Origin: Cytophagales bacterium
Lineage (GTDB): Bacteria; Bacteroidota; Bacteroidia; Cytophagales; Cyclobacteriaceae
DNA: 64,000 bases
Reading direction: 5' to 3'
Assembly (NCBI GenBank): GCA_027317105.1
Contig: DAHVFH010000228.1
Location: 13,049-77,048, forward strand
Below are positions 25,551 through 33,954 of this stretch, piece after piece (within the stretch, counting starts at the first letter, position 1; each line of letters starts with the position of its first letter). Position numbers and translations under genes: made by a program. The notes below the pieces were generated by a model. That model saw only the letters and a list, made by a program, of their open reading frames with translations. It had not been told where the DNA came from and did no database searches.

Positions 25551-26780
25551 CTACACCAAATACTCAAACAAATTTTCGTTTTGGTTGATCTCCGTATAGT
25601 TGAGGTCGATTTCCTTCATCCTGGAAATAAGGAGAAGATAATCTTCCTTCGATTTTAATTCGATGCCGATTAGGGCAGGTCCATTTTCTTTGTTGTGTTT
25701 TTGAATGAACTCAAAGCGGACAATGTCATCGGTAGGGCCAAGAATGGAAATCAAAAACTCTTTGAGGGCTCCGGGCCGTTGTGCAAAGCGGACGATAAAA
25801 TAATGTTTGAGGCCTTCGTATAAAAGCGATCGCTCTTTGATTTCCTGCATCCGGTCGATGTCGTTATTGCCGCCACTCACAATACAGACCACCGTTTTGC
25901 CTTTTATTTTATCCGCATATTGGTCTAAAGCAGCAATGGTAAGTGCTCCGGCTGGCTCGGCCACAATCGCATCTTCATTATAAAGCTGCAGAATGGTGGT
26001 GCACACTTTACCTTCAGGCACCAGTAGCACGTCACTCAAAATATCCTTACATAGACTAAATGTAAGCTCGCCAACTTTTTTTACTGCAGCTCCATCCACG
26101 AAGCGTTCAATTTTTTCCAGTGTCACTGGTTTTCCTGCCTTCAACGCTTCTTTCATGGAAGGTGCGCCCTCTGGTTCTACTCCTACTATTTTTGTTTTGG
26201 GTGAACGCGTTTTAAAATAAGTGCCCACGCCAGCGGATAACCCTCCACCGCCAATAGGTGCAAATAAAAAGTCAATCACTTTCAGTTCATCTAATATCTC
26301 TTTGCCTACCGTGGCCTGTCCTTCAATTACTTTTAGGTGATCGAAGGGGGGAATAAAAGTCCGGTCATGTTCTTTGCAAAAGGCGAGTGCATGTGTTTGA
26401 CATTCGTCAAAGGTGTCGCCAATCAATACAATTTCTACCAATCCGTTACCAAACATTTTCACTTGGTTGATTTTCTGTTTTGGTGTAATGGCTGGCATGT
26501 AAATCGTACCCGGGATATTTAATAACCGGCAGGAGAAAGCAACGCCTTGTGCATGGTTGCCTGCGCTGGCACAAACTACACCGTTGCTTCTTTGTTCAGG
26601 GGATAAACTATGGATTAAATTATAAGCTCCCCGTATCTTGTAAGAACGTACAACCTGCAGATCTTCCCGTTTCAAATAAATCTTTGCCTGAAATTTTTCA
26701 GAGAGTTTTTTATGGAATTGCAAAGGTGTTTGAAGCGCAACTCCTTTCAGCGTTTCGTAGGCGGCATCAACATTAATCAT
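25551..26780 (-). CDS. ilvA: threonine ammonia-lyase (biosynthetic threonine deaminase)
   Basis: A 409-residue PLP enzyme producing 2-oxobutanoate for isoleucine synthesis. The PLP lysine is in VVRSYKIRGAYN (K48); VVCASAGNHAQGVAFSCRLL and LFAPIGGGGLSAGVGTYFK are the phosphate-binding and glycine loops. The C-terminal 80 residues (YFIVRFAQRPGALKEFLISI) form one ACT-like regulatory domain, so it is the single-ACT form and probably feedback controlled by isoleucine. No other ilv gene is adjacent. Confidence 0.93.
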   Translation of the reverse strand: MINVDAAYETLKGVALQTPLQFHKKLSEKFQAKIYLKREDLQVVRSYKIRGAYNLIHSLSPEQRSNGVVCASAGNHAQGVAFSCRLLNIPGTIYMPAITPKQKINQVKMFGNGLVEIVLIGDTFDECQTHALAFCKEHDRTFIPPFDHLKVIEGQATVGKEILDELKVIDFLFAPIGGGGLSAGVGTYFKTRSPKTKIVGVEPEGAPSMKEALKAGKPVTLEKIERFVDGAAVKKVGELTFSLCKDILSDVLLVPEGKVCTTILQLYNEDAIVAEPAGALTIAALDQYADKIKGKTVVCIVSGGNNDIDRMQEIKERSLLYEGLKHYFIVRFAQRPGALKEFLISILGPTDDIVRFEFIQKHNKENGPALIGIELKSKEDYLLLISRMKEIDLNYTEINQNENLFEYLV

Positions 26781-26807
26781 GGGAGAAAAGAAAGAAGTGA
26801 CGCCTGA

Positions 26808-26954
26808 TCAGGCTTTAATTTTTTGTGCACCCGCGGCACATTTTCCACAGCCCGAAGCACAGGAATTTTCTTCTTTAAAGGATTTGTAAAATATCCTTCC
26901 AAGATAGATTACTGCTCCCGCAAGCGTCAATATCAAAAGGAACTGCTGTAACAT
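26808..26954 (-). CDS. FeoB-associated Cys-rich membrane protein-like small protein
   Basis: A 48-residue protein: one transmembrane helix (LQQFLLILTLAGAVIYLGRI) followed by a short basic-acidic linker and a cysteine cluster CASGCGKCAAG. This is the pattern of the small Cys-rich membrane proteins usually encoded next to feoB for ferrous iron uptake. No feoA or feoB occurs in the window, so it is an orphan copy or linked at a distance. It starts at 26954 and sits upstream of ilvA on the same strand. Confidence 0.7.
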   Translation of the reverse strand: MLQQFLLILTLAGAVIYLGRIFYKSFKEENSCASGCGKCAAGAQKIKA

Positions 26955-27025
26955 GATTCAAAAGTACAAAAAAGGAAACTAAGTGGCCTATCTAATTCAT
27001 TATAAATTCATAAGGAATTACAAAA

Positions 27026-27403
27026 CTAAATCTCTACCGAACGTCCGTTTTCCCATATTAATCCAAATTGAGCACCATGTTTTTTAACCCATTCTTTTTC
27101 TTTCGCAAAATCGTAAAGCTCAATTAGTCCTTTCCCTGCAAGGGCCTGCAATTGATTATCCGGCAAACCAGTCATGCTGATATAGCCGCCTTCAGAAAAT
27201 TTAAATTGGAGACTCCCCGGATATTTCTTTTGTTCCAGCCATTGCTTAATGTTTTTTAGACGGGAAGCTATTTTGTTGGTGAGTTCGATCGCCTCTACTA
27301 GTGTTCCCTCAATGTCTTTGATTTGACCCTCATTGTTAAAGTCTTCATTACGTAACACTCGGATCGGGTTGATGTGAATCTCCCCTGCATAGCGATTGAC
27401 CAT
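27026..27403 (-). CDS. hypothetical protein
   Basis: A 125-residue soluble protein without a signal peptide or recognised motif. The sequence has a helical middle (IEGTLVEAIELTNKIASRLK) and a conserved-looking beta part (LQFKFSEGGYISMTGLPDNQ). It begins ten bases after the end of the amidohydrolase fragment on the same strand. I do not recognise the family and propose no function. Confidence 0.5.
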   Translation of the reverse strand: MVNRYAGEIHINPIRVLRNEDFNNEGQIKDIEGTLVEAIELTNKIASRLKNIKQWLEQKKYPGSLQFKFSEGGYISMTGLPDNQLQALAGKGLIELYDFAKEKEWVKKHGAQFGLIWENGRSVEI

Positions 27404-27412
27404 TTTAATAAA

Positions 27413-27745
27413 TTAGTTTTCCAACTTTACTACTCTACCTCCCTTCATCACAACTTTACGTTTATTGATGTCTTTTATCGGATCGCCCTTTACGGCCACT
27501 TTAGTTGCAAACTTACCAACTTCAATTGTTCCCATGTCATTTATCTTTCCAAGTGCCTCCGTATTTACTTTAGCACCTGCCTTGATGGCTTGCATAGGGG
27601 TTATGCCCAACCGCACCAGCTCAGAAAATTCATTGACACAATATTCTGGATCGGTTACCGTAAGGTCTGGCCAACCCCACTTTCACTCCAGCTTTAATTG
27701 CCTTGGTAAGTATGCTTTCAACCTGTTGGCTATACTTTTTTGTTT
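27413..27745 (-). pseudogene. C-terminal fragment of an imidazolonepropionase-like amidohydrolase
   Basis: The last 67 codons are an intact amidohydrolase C-terminus: LVRLGITPMQAIKAGAKVN, then GTIEVGKFATKVAVKGDPI and VVMKGGRVVKLEN, the returning strands of the composite beta domain. Upstream the same frame gives DLTVTDPEYCVNEFSELVRL, and a shifted frame gives VESILTKAIKAGVKVG, so a frameshift lies near 27680. The metal-binding TIM barrel is absent. This is a truncated, frame-broken relic of a gene type also present intact at 58930-60507 (distant paralogue). Confidence 0.75.
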
Positions 27746-28006
27746 ATGCAATTGCTTTGGCCGATGCCTGGCTATAATCTTAACCCAGCCGAAGCATTAT
27801 ATCACCATCAAAAGAAGAAATCACCGGAAAGCGAAAACAAGTTGAACTATTTGATCCAGCGATCCCCTGTCGTTGATCTTAGACGAATACAGGGAAAAGC
27901 AATAAGAGGCTTCTCTGGTAGAAAAATTGAGACCCGAATTATAGACAGGTAAGGATTTCAGGCATCTCAATTGACGCTCCGAAAAAAGAAAAATCGCCTT
28001 CTCTTT

Positions 28007-28048
28007 TCGCGATTCCAATTGCGAATTTGTAATCTTGGATCTGCAATT
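28007..28048. repeat. 7-bp tandem array upstream of a methyltransferase gene
   Basis: Consecutive heptamers TCCAATT, GCGAATT, TGTAATC, TTGGATC, TGCAATT, with outer CAATTGC and GCAATTG arms giving dyad symmetry. It ends nine bases before the start codon at 28057. Confidence 0.65.
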
Positions 28049-28056
28049 GCTTAAAA

Positions 28057-28950
28057 ATGAAACTCCTGCACCCTTCTTCCTGGAAAGACTACGAACTCAT
28101 CGACTCGGGTGACGGAGAAAAGCTTGAGCGTTTCGGAAGATACATTTTGATCCGGCCGGAGCCGCAGGCCATCTGGCAGAAAACAAAATTGGAAGATGAA
28201 TGGGGCAAATTAGCCCACGCGCAATTCAGGCGCGAACAAAAAGATCACTTCCGTTTTGGCGATGACATAAAAGGAGGTTGGAAGAAAAATCAATCCATTC
28301 CCGACAGTTGGAATGTCAATTATCAGCACCATGATTTATCACTGACGTTGCGACTGGCACTCACCACCTTTGGGCACGTGGGCGTTTTTCCGGAACAAGG
28401 CGAAAACTGGAATTTCATTTTTGAAACGATCTCCAGTTGGAAGCATAAAAATGCGAGGGTCTTGAATCTATTTGCCTATACTGGCGCGGCTTCTATGGTG
28501 GCGCGAGCAGCAGGTGCAGAAGTTACGCACGTAGATGCTTCTCGCCCTGGATTGAATTGGGCAAACCAAAATATGCAGTTAAACCAATTGGATAATATCC
28601 GATGGGTGTACGAAGACGCACTAAAATTTGTGAAGCGCGAAGCCAAACGGGGCAATAAATATAACGGCATCATTATGGATCCACCTCCCTATGGCCGAGG
28701 ACCGGAAGGAGAGAAATGGACATTACAAGAAAAGCTGAACGAACTGGTTTCTTTGAGCCATCAGTTGCTCGAAGAGCAACATAATTTTTTCATTCTCTCC
28801 ATGTATGCGGTGGGGCTTTCTTCGACCGTTGGTTTGAATGTGGTGAAATCGCATTTCAAAAATTCGGATGCTGAATTCGGAGAGTTTTTTTTAAAGTCGG
28901 CACAAGGTTTTGGTCTGCCGATGGGTACTTTTGTACGGTTTAGAAGTTAA
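28057..28950 (+). CDS. class I SAM-dependent rRNA methyltransferase (RlmI/RlmK-like)
   Basis: A 297-residue methyltransferase. The N-terminal 100 residues lack a clear PUA domain; the catalytic Rossmann fold has VLNLFAYTGAASMVARAAGA (SAM site), VTHVDASRPGLNWANQNMQL, and the active-site loop IIMDPPPYGRGPEGEKW. The NLFAYTGAAS and DPPxYGRG forms match the bacterial RlmI/YccW-like 23S rRNA cytosine methyltransferase family. The target base is not determinable. It stands alone behind a heptamer array. Confidence 0.85.
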   Translation: MKLLHPSSWKDYELIDSGDGEKLERFGRYILIRPEPQAIWQKTKLEDEWGKLAHAQFRREQKDHFRFGDDIKGGWKKNQSIPDSWNVNYQHHDLSLTLRLALTTFGHVGVFPEQGENWNFIFETISSWKHKNARVLNLFAYTGAASMVARAAGAEVTHVDASRPGLNWANQNMQLNQLDNIRWVYEDALKFVKREAKRGNKYNGIIMDPPPYGRGPEGEKWTLQEKLNELVSLSHQLLEEQHNFFILSMYAVGLSSTVGLNVVKSHFKNSDAEFGEFFLKSAQGFGLPMGTFVRFRS

Positions 28951-28983
28951 ATTTTGATTAATTTTCTTGCTTTTAATAAATTA

Positions 28984-29991
28984 ATGAAAACACACTACCT
29001 GATTTTAATCGGTTTTCTGATTGTTTCGTCTTGCAAACAAAAGGAAACTAAAATTGAAACCAACTATTACGATCTGGAAGAAACCGGAGTGAAATCTGGC
29101 GGGATAAAAATGATCCCCATCCACGGAGGTAAATACAAAGTGTGGACAAAGCGCGTTGGCAACAATCCAAAAATAAAACTTTTGCTTTTACATGGCGGGC
29201 CGGCCATGACACACGAATACTTCGAAAGCTTTGACAGCTTTCTTCCCAAAGAAGGAATTGAATATTATTACTACGATCAATTGGGTTCCTACTACAGCGA
29301 CCAGCCTACCGACATCAGCCTTTGGAAGGTAGCCCGCTTTGTGGAAGAGGTGGAAGAAGTGCGCAAAGCTTTGGGGTTAGACAGTACTAATTTTTTCTTG
29401 TTAGGCTCATCGTGGGGAGGTATCCTAGCGATGGAATATGCCTTGAAATACCAAGCCAACTTAAAGGGCTTGATCATCTCCAACATGATGGCGAGTGCCC
29501 CTGAATACGGAAAATATGCGGAAGATGTACTGGCCAAACAAATGGATCCAAAAGTGTTGGCCGAAGTGCGGGCTCTGGAAGCAAAGAAAGATTTCGAAAA
29601 CCCGCGTTATATGGAATTGCTCATGCCCAATTTCTATAACCAGCATTTGTGCCGCATCCCTTTAGAAAGTTGGCCCGACCCAATATATCGTGCGTTCAAA
29701 CACGCGAATAATGCAGTCTATACCTTGATGCAAGGCCCCAGTGAGTTTGGCATCTCAGGGAGGCTGGAAAAATGGGATGTCAAAGCAGAACTCCCCAAAA
29801 TAAAAGTGCCCACGTTAACCATTGGTGCTACATTCGATACTATGGATCCGGAGCACATGAAATGGATGGCCACACAAGTTCAACATGGTACTTTTTTGCT
29901 TTGCCCGAACGGAAGCCATCTCAGCATGTGGGACGATCAGGAACATTATTTTCCTGGGCTAATTCAATTCATTCGATCCGTTGATAAATAG
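28984..29991 (+). CDS. proline iminopeptidase-family alpha/beta hydrolase lipoprotein
   Basis: A 335-residue lipoprotein. The ATG at 28984 gives a short signal peptide ending in LIVSSCK, a lipobox whose Cys would anchor it to the membrane; an upstream in-frame ATG would spoil this. The oxyanion-hole motif is LLLHGGPAMTHEYF, the nucleophile elbow GSSWGG, with Asp near the middle and the catalytic His in GSHLSMWDD. These fit proline iminopeptidase and related peptidases (family S33). Likely an envelope peptidase. Confidence 0.85.
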   Translation: MKTHYLILIGFLIVSSCKQKETKIETNYYDLEETGVKSGGIKMIPIHGGKYKVWTKRVGNNPKIKLLLLHGGPAMTHEYFESFDSFLPKEGIEYYYYDQLGSYYSDQPTDISLWKVARFVEEVEEVRKALGLDSTNFFLLGSSWGGILAMEYALKYQANLKGLIISNMMASAPEYGKYAEDVLAKQMDPKVLAEVRALEAKKDFENPRYMELLMPNFYNQHLCRIPLESWPDPIYRAFKHANNAVYTLMQGPSEFGISGRLEKWDVKAELPKIKVPTLTIGATFDTMDPEHMKWMATQVQHGTFLLCPNGSHLSMWDDQEHYFPGLIQFIRSVDK

Positions 29992-30007
29992 AAATCATTC
30001 CTAACAA

Positions 30008-30249
30008 ATGAAAAATCTAAAAACACCATTCCTTTAATCATCATTTTATTCATTGCCTTCTTAACATTTTCTTGCGGAAAACATAGAGGTTCCTCGGAAA
30101 GTAGTAGTGCCGATTCTACAAAAGTGGCATCACCGCAATATGCTTGCCCAATGCATCCAGAAATCACTGGCAAAGAATGGGAGAAGTGTTCGTCTTGCGG
30201 AATGAAATTACAGTTGGTAAAGGAAAAAAAGGGTGAGAATGAAAATTAA
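30008..30249 (+). pseudogene. heavy-metal-binding domain lipoprotein, frameshifted
   Basis: From the ATG at 30008 only MKNLKTPFL is readable before a stop. In the next frame an apparent lipoprotein signal (IPLIIILFIAFLTFSCGK) leads to a linker and to YACPMHPEITGKEWEKCSSC, then GMKL, the heavy-metal-binding domain (CPMHPE ... CxxCGM) often found in copper and silver efflux systems. Adding one A to the A5 run at about 30020 gives a continuous lipoprotein of about 80 residues. The mutation, a sequencing error, or slippage on the A run are all possible. The neighbour is a lipoprotein hydrolase on the same strand. Confidence 0.75.
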
Positions 30250-30270
30250 TTTCCTTCCAAGGAAAATAAA

Positions 30271-30294
30271 AAAGCCCTCCGAAAGGAAGGCTTT
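30271..30294 (-). terminator. Rho-independent terminator of tRNA-Leu (CAA)
   Basis: An imperfect stem of AAAGCCCTCC with GGAAGGCTTT around a GAAA loop, followed on the minus strand by a T run. It ends the tRNA-Leu at 30296-30377. Confidence 0.75.
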
Positions 30295-30295
30295 G

Positions 30296-30377
30296 TACCA
30301 AAGGCGGGAATCGAACCCGCACATCCGAGGATACACGATTTTGAGTCGTGCGCGTCTACCAGTTCCGCCACTTTGGC
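30296..30377 (-). tRNA. tRNA-Leu (anticodon CAA)
   Basis: Read on the minus strand, GCCAAAG pairs with CTTTGGT (one G-U). The anticodon loop CTCAAAA gives CAA, the variable arm is long as in class II tRNAs, and the T arm contains GGTTCGATTCC. The discriminator is A and CCA is not encoded. It is the third tRNA-Leu isoacceptor in this window. Confidence 0.95.
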
Positions 30378-30427
30378 TTTTTTTCAAGGCTTTTAACGCG
30401 GTTTAGCACTAAAAACTTTGGGGGTTG

Positions 30428-30457
30428 CAAATATGTATAAAACTTAGGTTCGCGCAA
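30428..30457 (-). promoter_or_regulatory. promoter of tRNA-Leu (CAA)
   Basis: On the minus strand, TTG (30455-30457) and CATATTTG (30428-30435, near TAnnTTTG) are separated by 19 bases. The tRNA begins 50 bases downstream. Confidence 0.5.
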
Positions 30458-30465
30458 AATTCATT

Positions 30466-30497
30466 TTTGTTTACCTAGCCTGAATAGTTGAAATTTG
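30466..30497 (+). promoter_or_regulatory. promoter of the cystathionine beta-synthase gene
   Basis: TTTG at 30466-30469 and GAAATTTG at 30490-30497 with a 20-base spacer fit the Bacteroidota TTTG/TAnnTTTG arrangement, 17 bases before the ATG. It is back to back with the tRNA promoter on the other strand. Confidence 0.5.
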
Positions 30498-30514
30498 CAG
30501 CCAAAATTAATGTT

Positions 30515-31885
30515 ATGATATACAACTCCATCATCGATACCATTGGAAATACTCCACTTGTCCGGATTAACAAATTAAATAAAGGTGTAGCCGGCACCCT
30601 TCTGGCCAAGGTCGAGTATTTCAACCCGGGCAATTCCACCAAAGACCGGATGGCATTGAAAATGATCCTTGACGCGGAGAAAAATGGAAGCCTAAAACCG
30701 GGCGGCACCATCATTGAAGGTACTTCGGGCAATACCGGCATGGGGCTTGCCCTCACCGCAATTGCCAAAGGCTATAAATGTATTTTTACAATGGCTGACA
30801 AGCAGTCGCAAGAGAAAATCAATATTCTTCGTGCTGTAGGTGCCGAGGTAATTGTGTGCCCTACCAATGTAGATGCCGATGATCCAAGGTCCTACTATTC
30901 AATCGCCAAAAAGCTCAATAGAGAAATACCTAATTCAATTTACCCCAACCAATACGATAACCCTTCGAATGCCATGGCGCACTACGAAACCACGGGACCT
31001 GAAATTTGGAATCAAACAGGGGGAAAGATCACCCACTATTGTGCCACGGTAGGTACAGGCGGCTCAATGTGCGGCACCGCTAAATTTTTGAAAGAACAAA
31101 AACGAAATTTGATTTCTGTCGGGATTGATACCTACGGATCTGTCTTCAAAAAATATAAAGAGACAGGCGTTTTCGACCGCAACGAAATCTACCCTTACCT
31201 CACGGAAGGTTTTGGTGAAGACATCCTGCCCAAAAACGTAGACTTCGATGTGATTGATACCTTTATTAAAGTGACGGACAAAGATGGCGCAATTATGGCG
31301 CGAAGGCTTTCGCGCGAAGAAGGTCTATTTGTGGGCTGGAGCAGCGGCTCTGCCGTGCATGGCGCATTAGAATATGCCCGTGAAAATCTTAAAAAAGACG
31401 ACACGATGGTCATTCTGTTGCCCGATCATGGAACGCGCTACCTTAATAAAGTATACAACGATATGTGGATGAAGGATCATGGGTTTTTGGAAGAACGGAC
31501 TTTTGAAACCGCTCGTGAAATCATTTCCAGAAGAAATGGAAAAAATTCTCTTTTTACGGTCACCAAAAAATCTACGATAGGAGAAGCAATTCGATTGATG
31601 AATCAGGAAGGGGTTGATCAAATGCCAGTGGTCGAAGGAAAAGAGTTTGTTGGAAGCGTAACCACTGCGAGCCTGATTGAAAAAATAATTTCTGATCCCA
31701 CCATCAAAGATAATTCGGTTGGTGAGATCATGGATTCGCCCATGCAAGTTGTGGCGATGGATAGCACCTTGGATGTCCTTTCATCGATGTTGAATAAAAG
31801 CAATCGCGCCCTGTTGGTACGTGACGAAGCCGAGCAAGCGCACATCATCACCCAACACGATATATTGAAAGCGATGACATTATAA
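30515..31885 (+). CDS. cystathionine beta-synthase (PLP domain plus CBS pair)
   Basis: A 456-residue PLP enzyme. The catalytic domain starts NSIIDTIGNTPLVRINKLNK and carries the PLP lysine K43 in NPGNSTKDR, the substrate loop GTSGNTGMGLALTAIAKGYK, and the phosphate-binding GTGGSMCGTAKFLKE; ALLPDHGTRY-like VILLPDHGTRYLNKVYNDMW closes the domain. Residues about 330-456 form two CBS modules (VTKKSTIGEAIRLMNQEGVD; VVAMDSTLDVLSSMLNKSNR), the regulatory Bateman pair of cystathionine beta-synthases. It makes cystathionine from serine and homocysteine; a cysteine synthase role is possible. Pairs functionally with the MetB/MetC enzyme at 34424. Confidence 0.9.
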   Translation: MIYNSIIDTIGNTPLVRINKLNKGVAGTLLAKVEYFNPGNSTKDRMALKMILDAEKNGSLKPGGTIIEGTSGNTGMGLALTAIAKGYKCIFTMADKQSQEKINILRAVGAEVIVCPTNVDADDPRSYYSIAKKLNREIPNSIYPNQYDNPSNAMAHYETTGPEIWNQTGGKITHYCATVGTGGSMCGTAKFLKEQKRNLISVGIDTYGSVFKKYKETGVFDRNEIYPYLTEGFGEDILPKNVDFDVIDTFIKVTDKDGAIMARRLSREEGLFVGWSSGSAVHGALEYARENLKKDDTMVILLPDHGTRYLNKVYNDMWMKDHGFLEERTFETAREIISRRNGKNSLFTVTKKSTIGEAIRLMNQEGVDQMPVVEGKEFVGSVTTASLIEKIISDPTIKDNSVGEIMDSPMQVVAMDSTLDVLSSMLNKSNRALLVRDEAEQAHIITQHDILKAMTL

Positions 31886-32001
31886 TTTCGGATCGTACAA
31901 CTCCTTGATTTTAGGATCTGGGGGTGAGAGGCATAAATTATTATCTTTAATTTCAGGTTTCATTATTGGCATTGAGCCTCATCGTTAATCGGAGATAGGG
32001 G

Positions 32002-32009
32002 TATATTTG
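32002..32009 (+). promoter_or_regulatory. Bacteroidota-type -7 box (TATATTTG) upstream of mscS
   Basis: TATATTTG fits TAnnTTTG and lies about 60 bases before the start codon. The -33 region is weak. Confidence 0.4.
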
Positions 32010-32071
32010 TGATCTTGAACAAATACAAAATTGCATGAACGATTTCTTATCAGAAACTAGAGAGTAAGATC

Positions 32072-33349
32072 ATGGAACGCTTCACGCACTTGATCCTTGA
32101 TTATCTTATCGCTTCGGGCTTTGCGAGTAGCACTGCTAAAGCACTAAATCTACTTACCTTACTCGTAGTATCGCTTGTCATTATTTTTTGCGTTGAATAT
32201 GCAGCTCGATTTATTCTGGTCAAAGCGTTTAATCAATTTGCCAAAAAGACGAAGACCAAATTGGATGACATCATCGTCTCCAACAAACTGCTGAAGAATG
32301 TAGCGCATTTTATTCCGTTATATTTTGCCTTAAAGATTATCCCTTATGTGTTTGCTGATTTCTTGCCGATAGGCGATTTGGTTGAAAAGGGATTGGATTT
32401 GTTCTACATTATTCTAATTCTTTGGATCATCAAAAGTGTGTTGAATACCTTACGGGATTATGCTCAGTTATTTCCTAATCTTAGAGATATACCGCTAAAC
32501 AGTTACATTCAAGTATTTATGATATTTGCTTGGATTAGCGGGTTTATGGTTGGCTATTCGTATGTCACAGGCACACCTATTTGGAAATTCTTTACTGTTT
32601 TAGGTGCCGCCTCGGCTGTAATTATTTTAATTTTTAAAGACACCATTCTCGGCTTTGTTGCTAGCATTCAGGTCTCTGTCAATGATATGGTAAGGGTAGG
32701 TGATTGGATCACTTTTGGTAAGCACGGGGCTGATGGCGATGTCATTGAAATCACCTTGGCCACAGTAAAAATCCAGAATTTTGACAAAACGATTACCACT
32801 ATCCCCACCTACGCGTTGATTTCTGATTCATTCAAAAATTGGCGGGGCATGGAAGACTCGGGCGGAAGGCGGATAAAAAGAGCCCTCATCATCAAGCAAA
32901 ATAGTATTCGGTATTTAACAGAAGAAGATCTGCAGCACTTGTCGAAAATAGAACTGATTGCTCCTTATTTGCAAAGCCGACAACAAGAGATCGACAAGTA
33001 TAATACGCAGCATGGCATTAATAAAGAAGTCTTAGTGAATGGAAGAAACTTGACGAATATAGGCGTGTTTCAAAAATATGCTGATGTCTACTTGCATCAT
33101 CACTCCGCTATTAATAAAGAGATGATGATGATGGTTCGCCAATTGGCACCAACTCCCCAAGGATTGCCCCTTGAAATTTACGCTTTCAGCCGCGACAGGG
33201 AATGGAAAAATTACGAATATATTATGGGCGATATTTTTGATCACTTAATTGCGGCCATTCCCTATTTTAATCTGGAACTTTTTGAACTTCCTGACAACAA
33301 GGATCAGCGATTTAAAAAACCTGTTGATAAACCTACCCCGATTGAATGA
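32072..33349 (+). CDS. mechanosensitive ion channel, MscS/YbdG type
   Basis: A 425-residue small-conductance mechanosensitive channel homologue. About five hydrophobic helices precede the pore-lining and beta domain: GAASAVIILIFKDTILGFVA is the pore-helix region, followed by VNDMVRVGDWITF, GDVIEITLATVKIQNFDKTI and SFKNWRGMEDSGGRRIKRAL. The RRIKRAL wording and length match the YbdG/YnaI-like branch. It protects against hypo-osmotic shock in other bacteria. It stands alone here. Confidence 0.9.
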   Translation: MERFTHLILDYLIASGFASSTAKALNLLTLLVVSLVIIFCVEYAARFILVKAFNQFAKKTKTKLDDIIVSNKLLKNVAHFIPLYFALKIIPYVFADFLPIGDLVEKGLDLFYIILILWIIKSVLNTLRDYAQLFPNLRDIPLNSYIQVFMIFAWISGFMVGYSYVTGTPIWKFFTVLGAASAVIILIFKDTILGFVASIQVSVNDMVRVGDWITFGKHGADGDVIEITLATVKIQNFDKTITTIPTYALISDSFKNWRGMEDSGGRRIKRALIIKQNSIRYLTEEDLQHLSKIELIAPYLQSRQQEIDKYNTQHGINKEVLVNGRNLTNIGVFQKYADVYLHHHSAINKEMMMMVRQLAPTPQGLPLEIYAFSRDREWKNYEYIMGDIFDHLIAAIPYFNLELFELPDNKDQRFKKPVDKPTPIE

Positions 33350-33386
33350 TTGTAAAAGGCGCATTGAATTTTGCTTCCGAAGTAGA

Positions 33387-33450
33387 CTAGCAAGGCAATC
33401 GAATAATAAACTCCCGGCCCTGCGCTGAAGCTTCCGACTTCACTTCGTTA
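33387..33450 (-). pseudogene. second C-terminal relic of a sensor histidine kinase
   Basis: On the minus strand the frame RNEVKSEASAQGREFIIRLP then a stop at 33387 is the last strand of a HATPase domain (the usual ending is GSEFIVRLP). It duplicates the end of the neighbouring kinase relic at 33572, giving two tandem copies of about 65 bases. The gap between (33451-33571) contains only short palindromes such as GAACC-TAC-GGTTC and ACGGATT-AA-AATCCGT. Confidence 0.6.
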
Positions 33451-33571
33451 CGATTCTTTCATTACACGTTCCGAACCTACGGTTCTCATTACCGATTTTA
33501 TTTTCTTTTTTCTACGGATTAAAATCCGTTGTTACAAAATGAATCGAGGCTACCCTCTATAACACTCTTTT

Positions 33572-33954
33572 TTAAATGGGCAATGCTATTTTAAACTCAC
33601 TACCAGACTGTGCTGAAGCTTCCAACTTTCACTTCGTTACGATCGGACATGTCGGCTGGCAAGCCCTCCATATCTTGTCCTGCCTGCGCTTCCGTTTCGG
33701 TAGACAGGGCTGTCATTTTTATTTCGCCCCATGTGATTTAATAATCGTAAGATAAAGATAACACCAAGCCGTCCCTGTCCTGTTGGCTTATTGGTGAAGA
33801 AAGGTTTTATGGGATTGCAAAAGTCACCACGGTCAGACTTGTTTTGTATAAAATCTCTAAACTTTTTAAGAAGTGGATCTACTTGCCAGAATATCCTTGT
33901 AGCAATTAGGAGGTAAAGATGCCGGATTTCCAAACCGATTAAGATTGAAGCCAT
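33572..33954 (-). pseudogene. decayed sensor histidine kinase C-terminus (HATPase)
   Basis: On the minus strand PFFTNKPTGQG is the ATP-lid motif of a histidine kinase. Downstream the signal jumps between frames: SLSYD (matching the GLSLSYDI helix), then GEIKMTALSTETEAQ, and finally KLEASAQSGSEFKIALPI before a stop at 33572. At least two frameshifts are therefore present, and the sensor and H-box regions are absent. The remaining upstream 100 bases hold only degraded sequence. It looks like a dead kinase whose 3' end was also duplicated (33387-33450). Confidence 0.75.
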
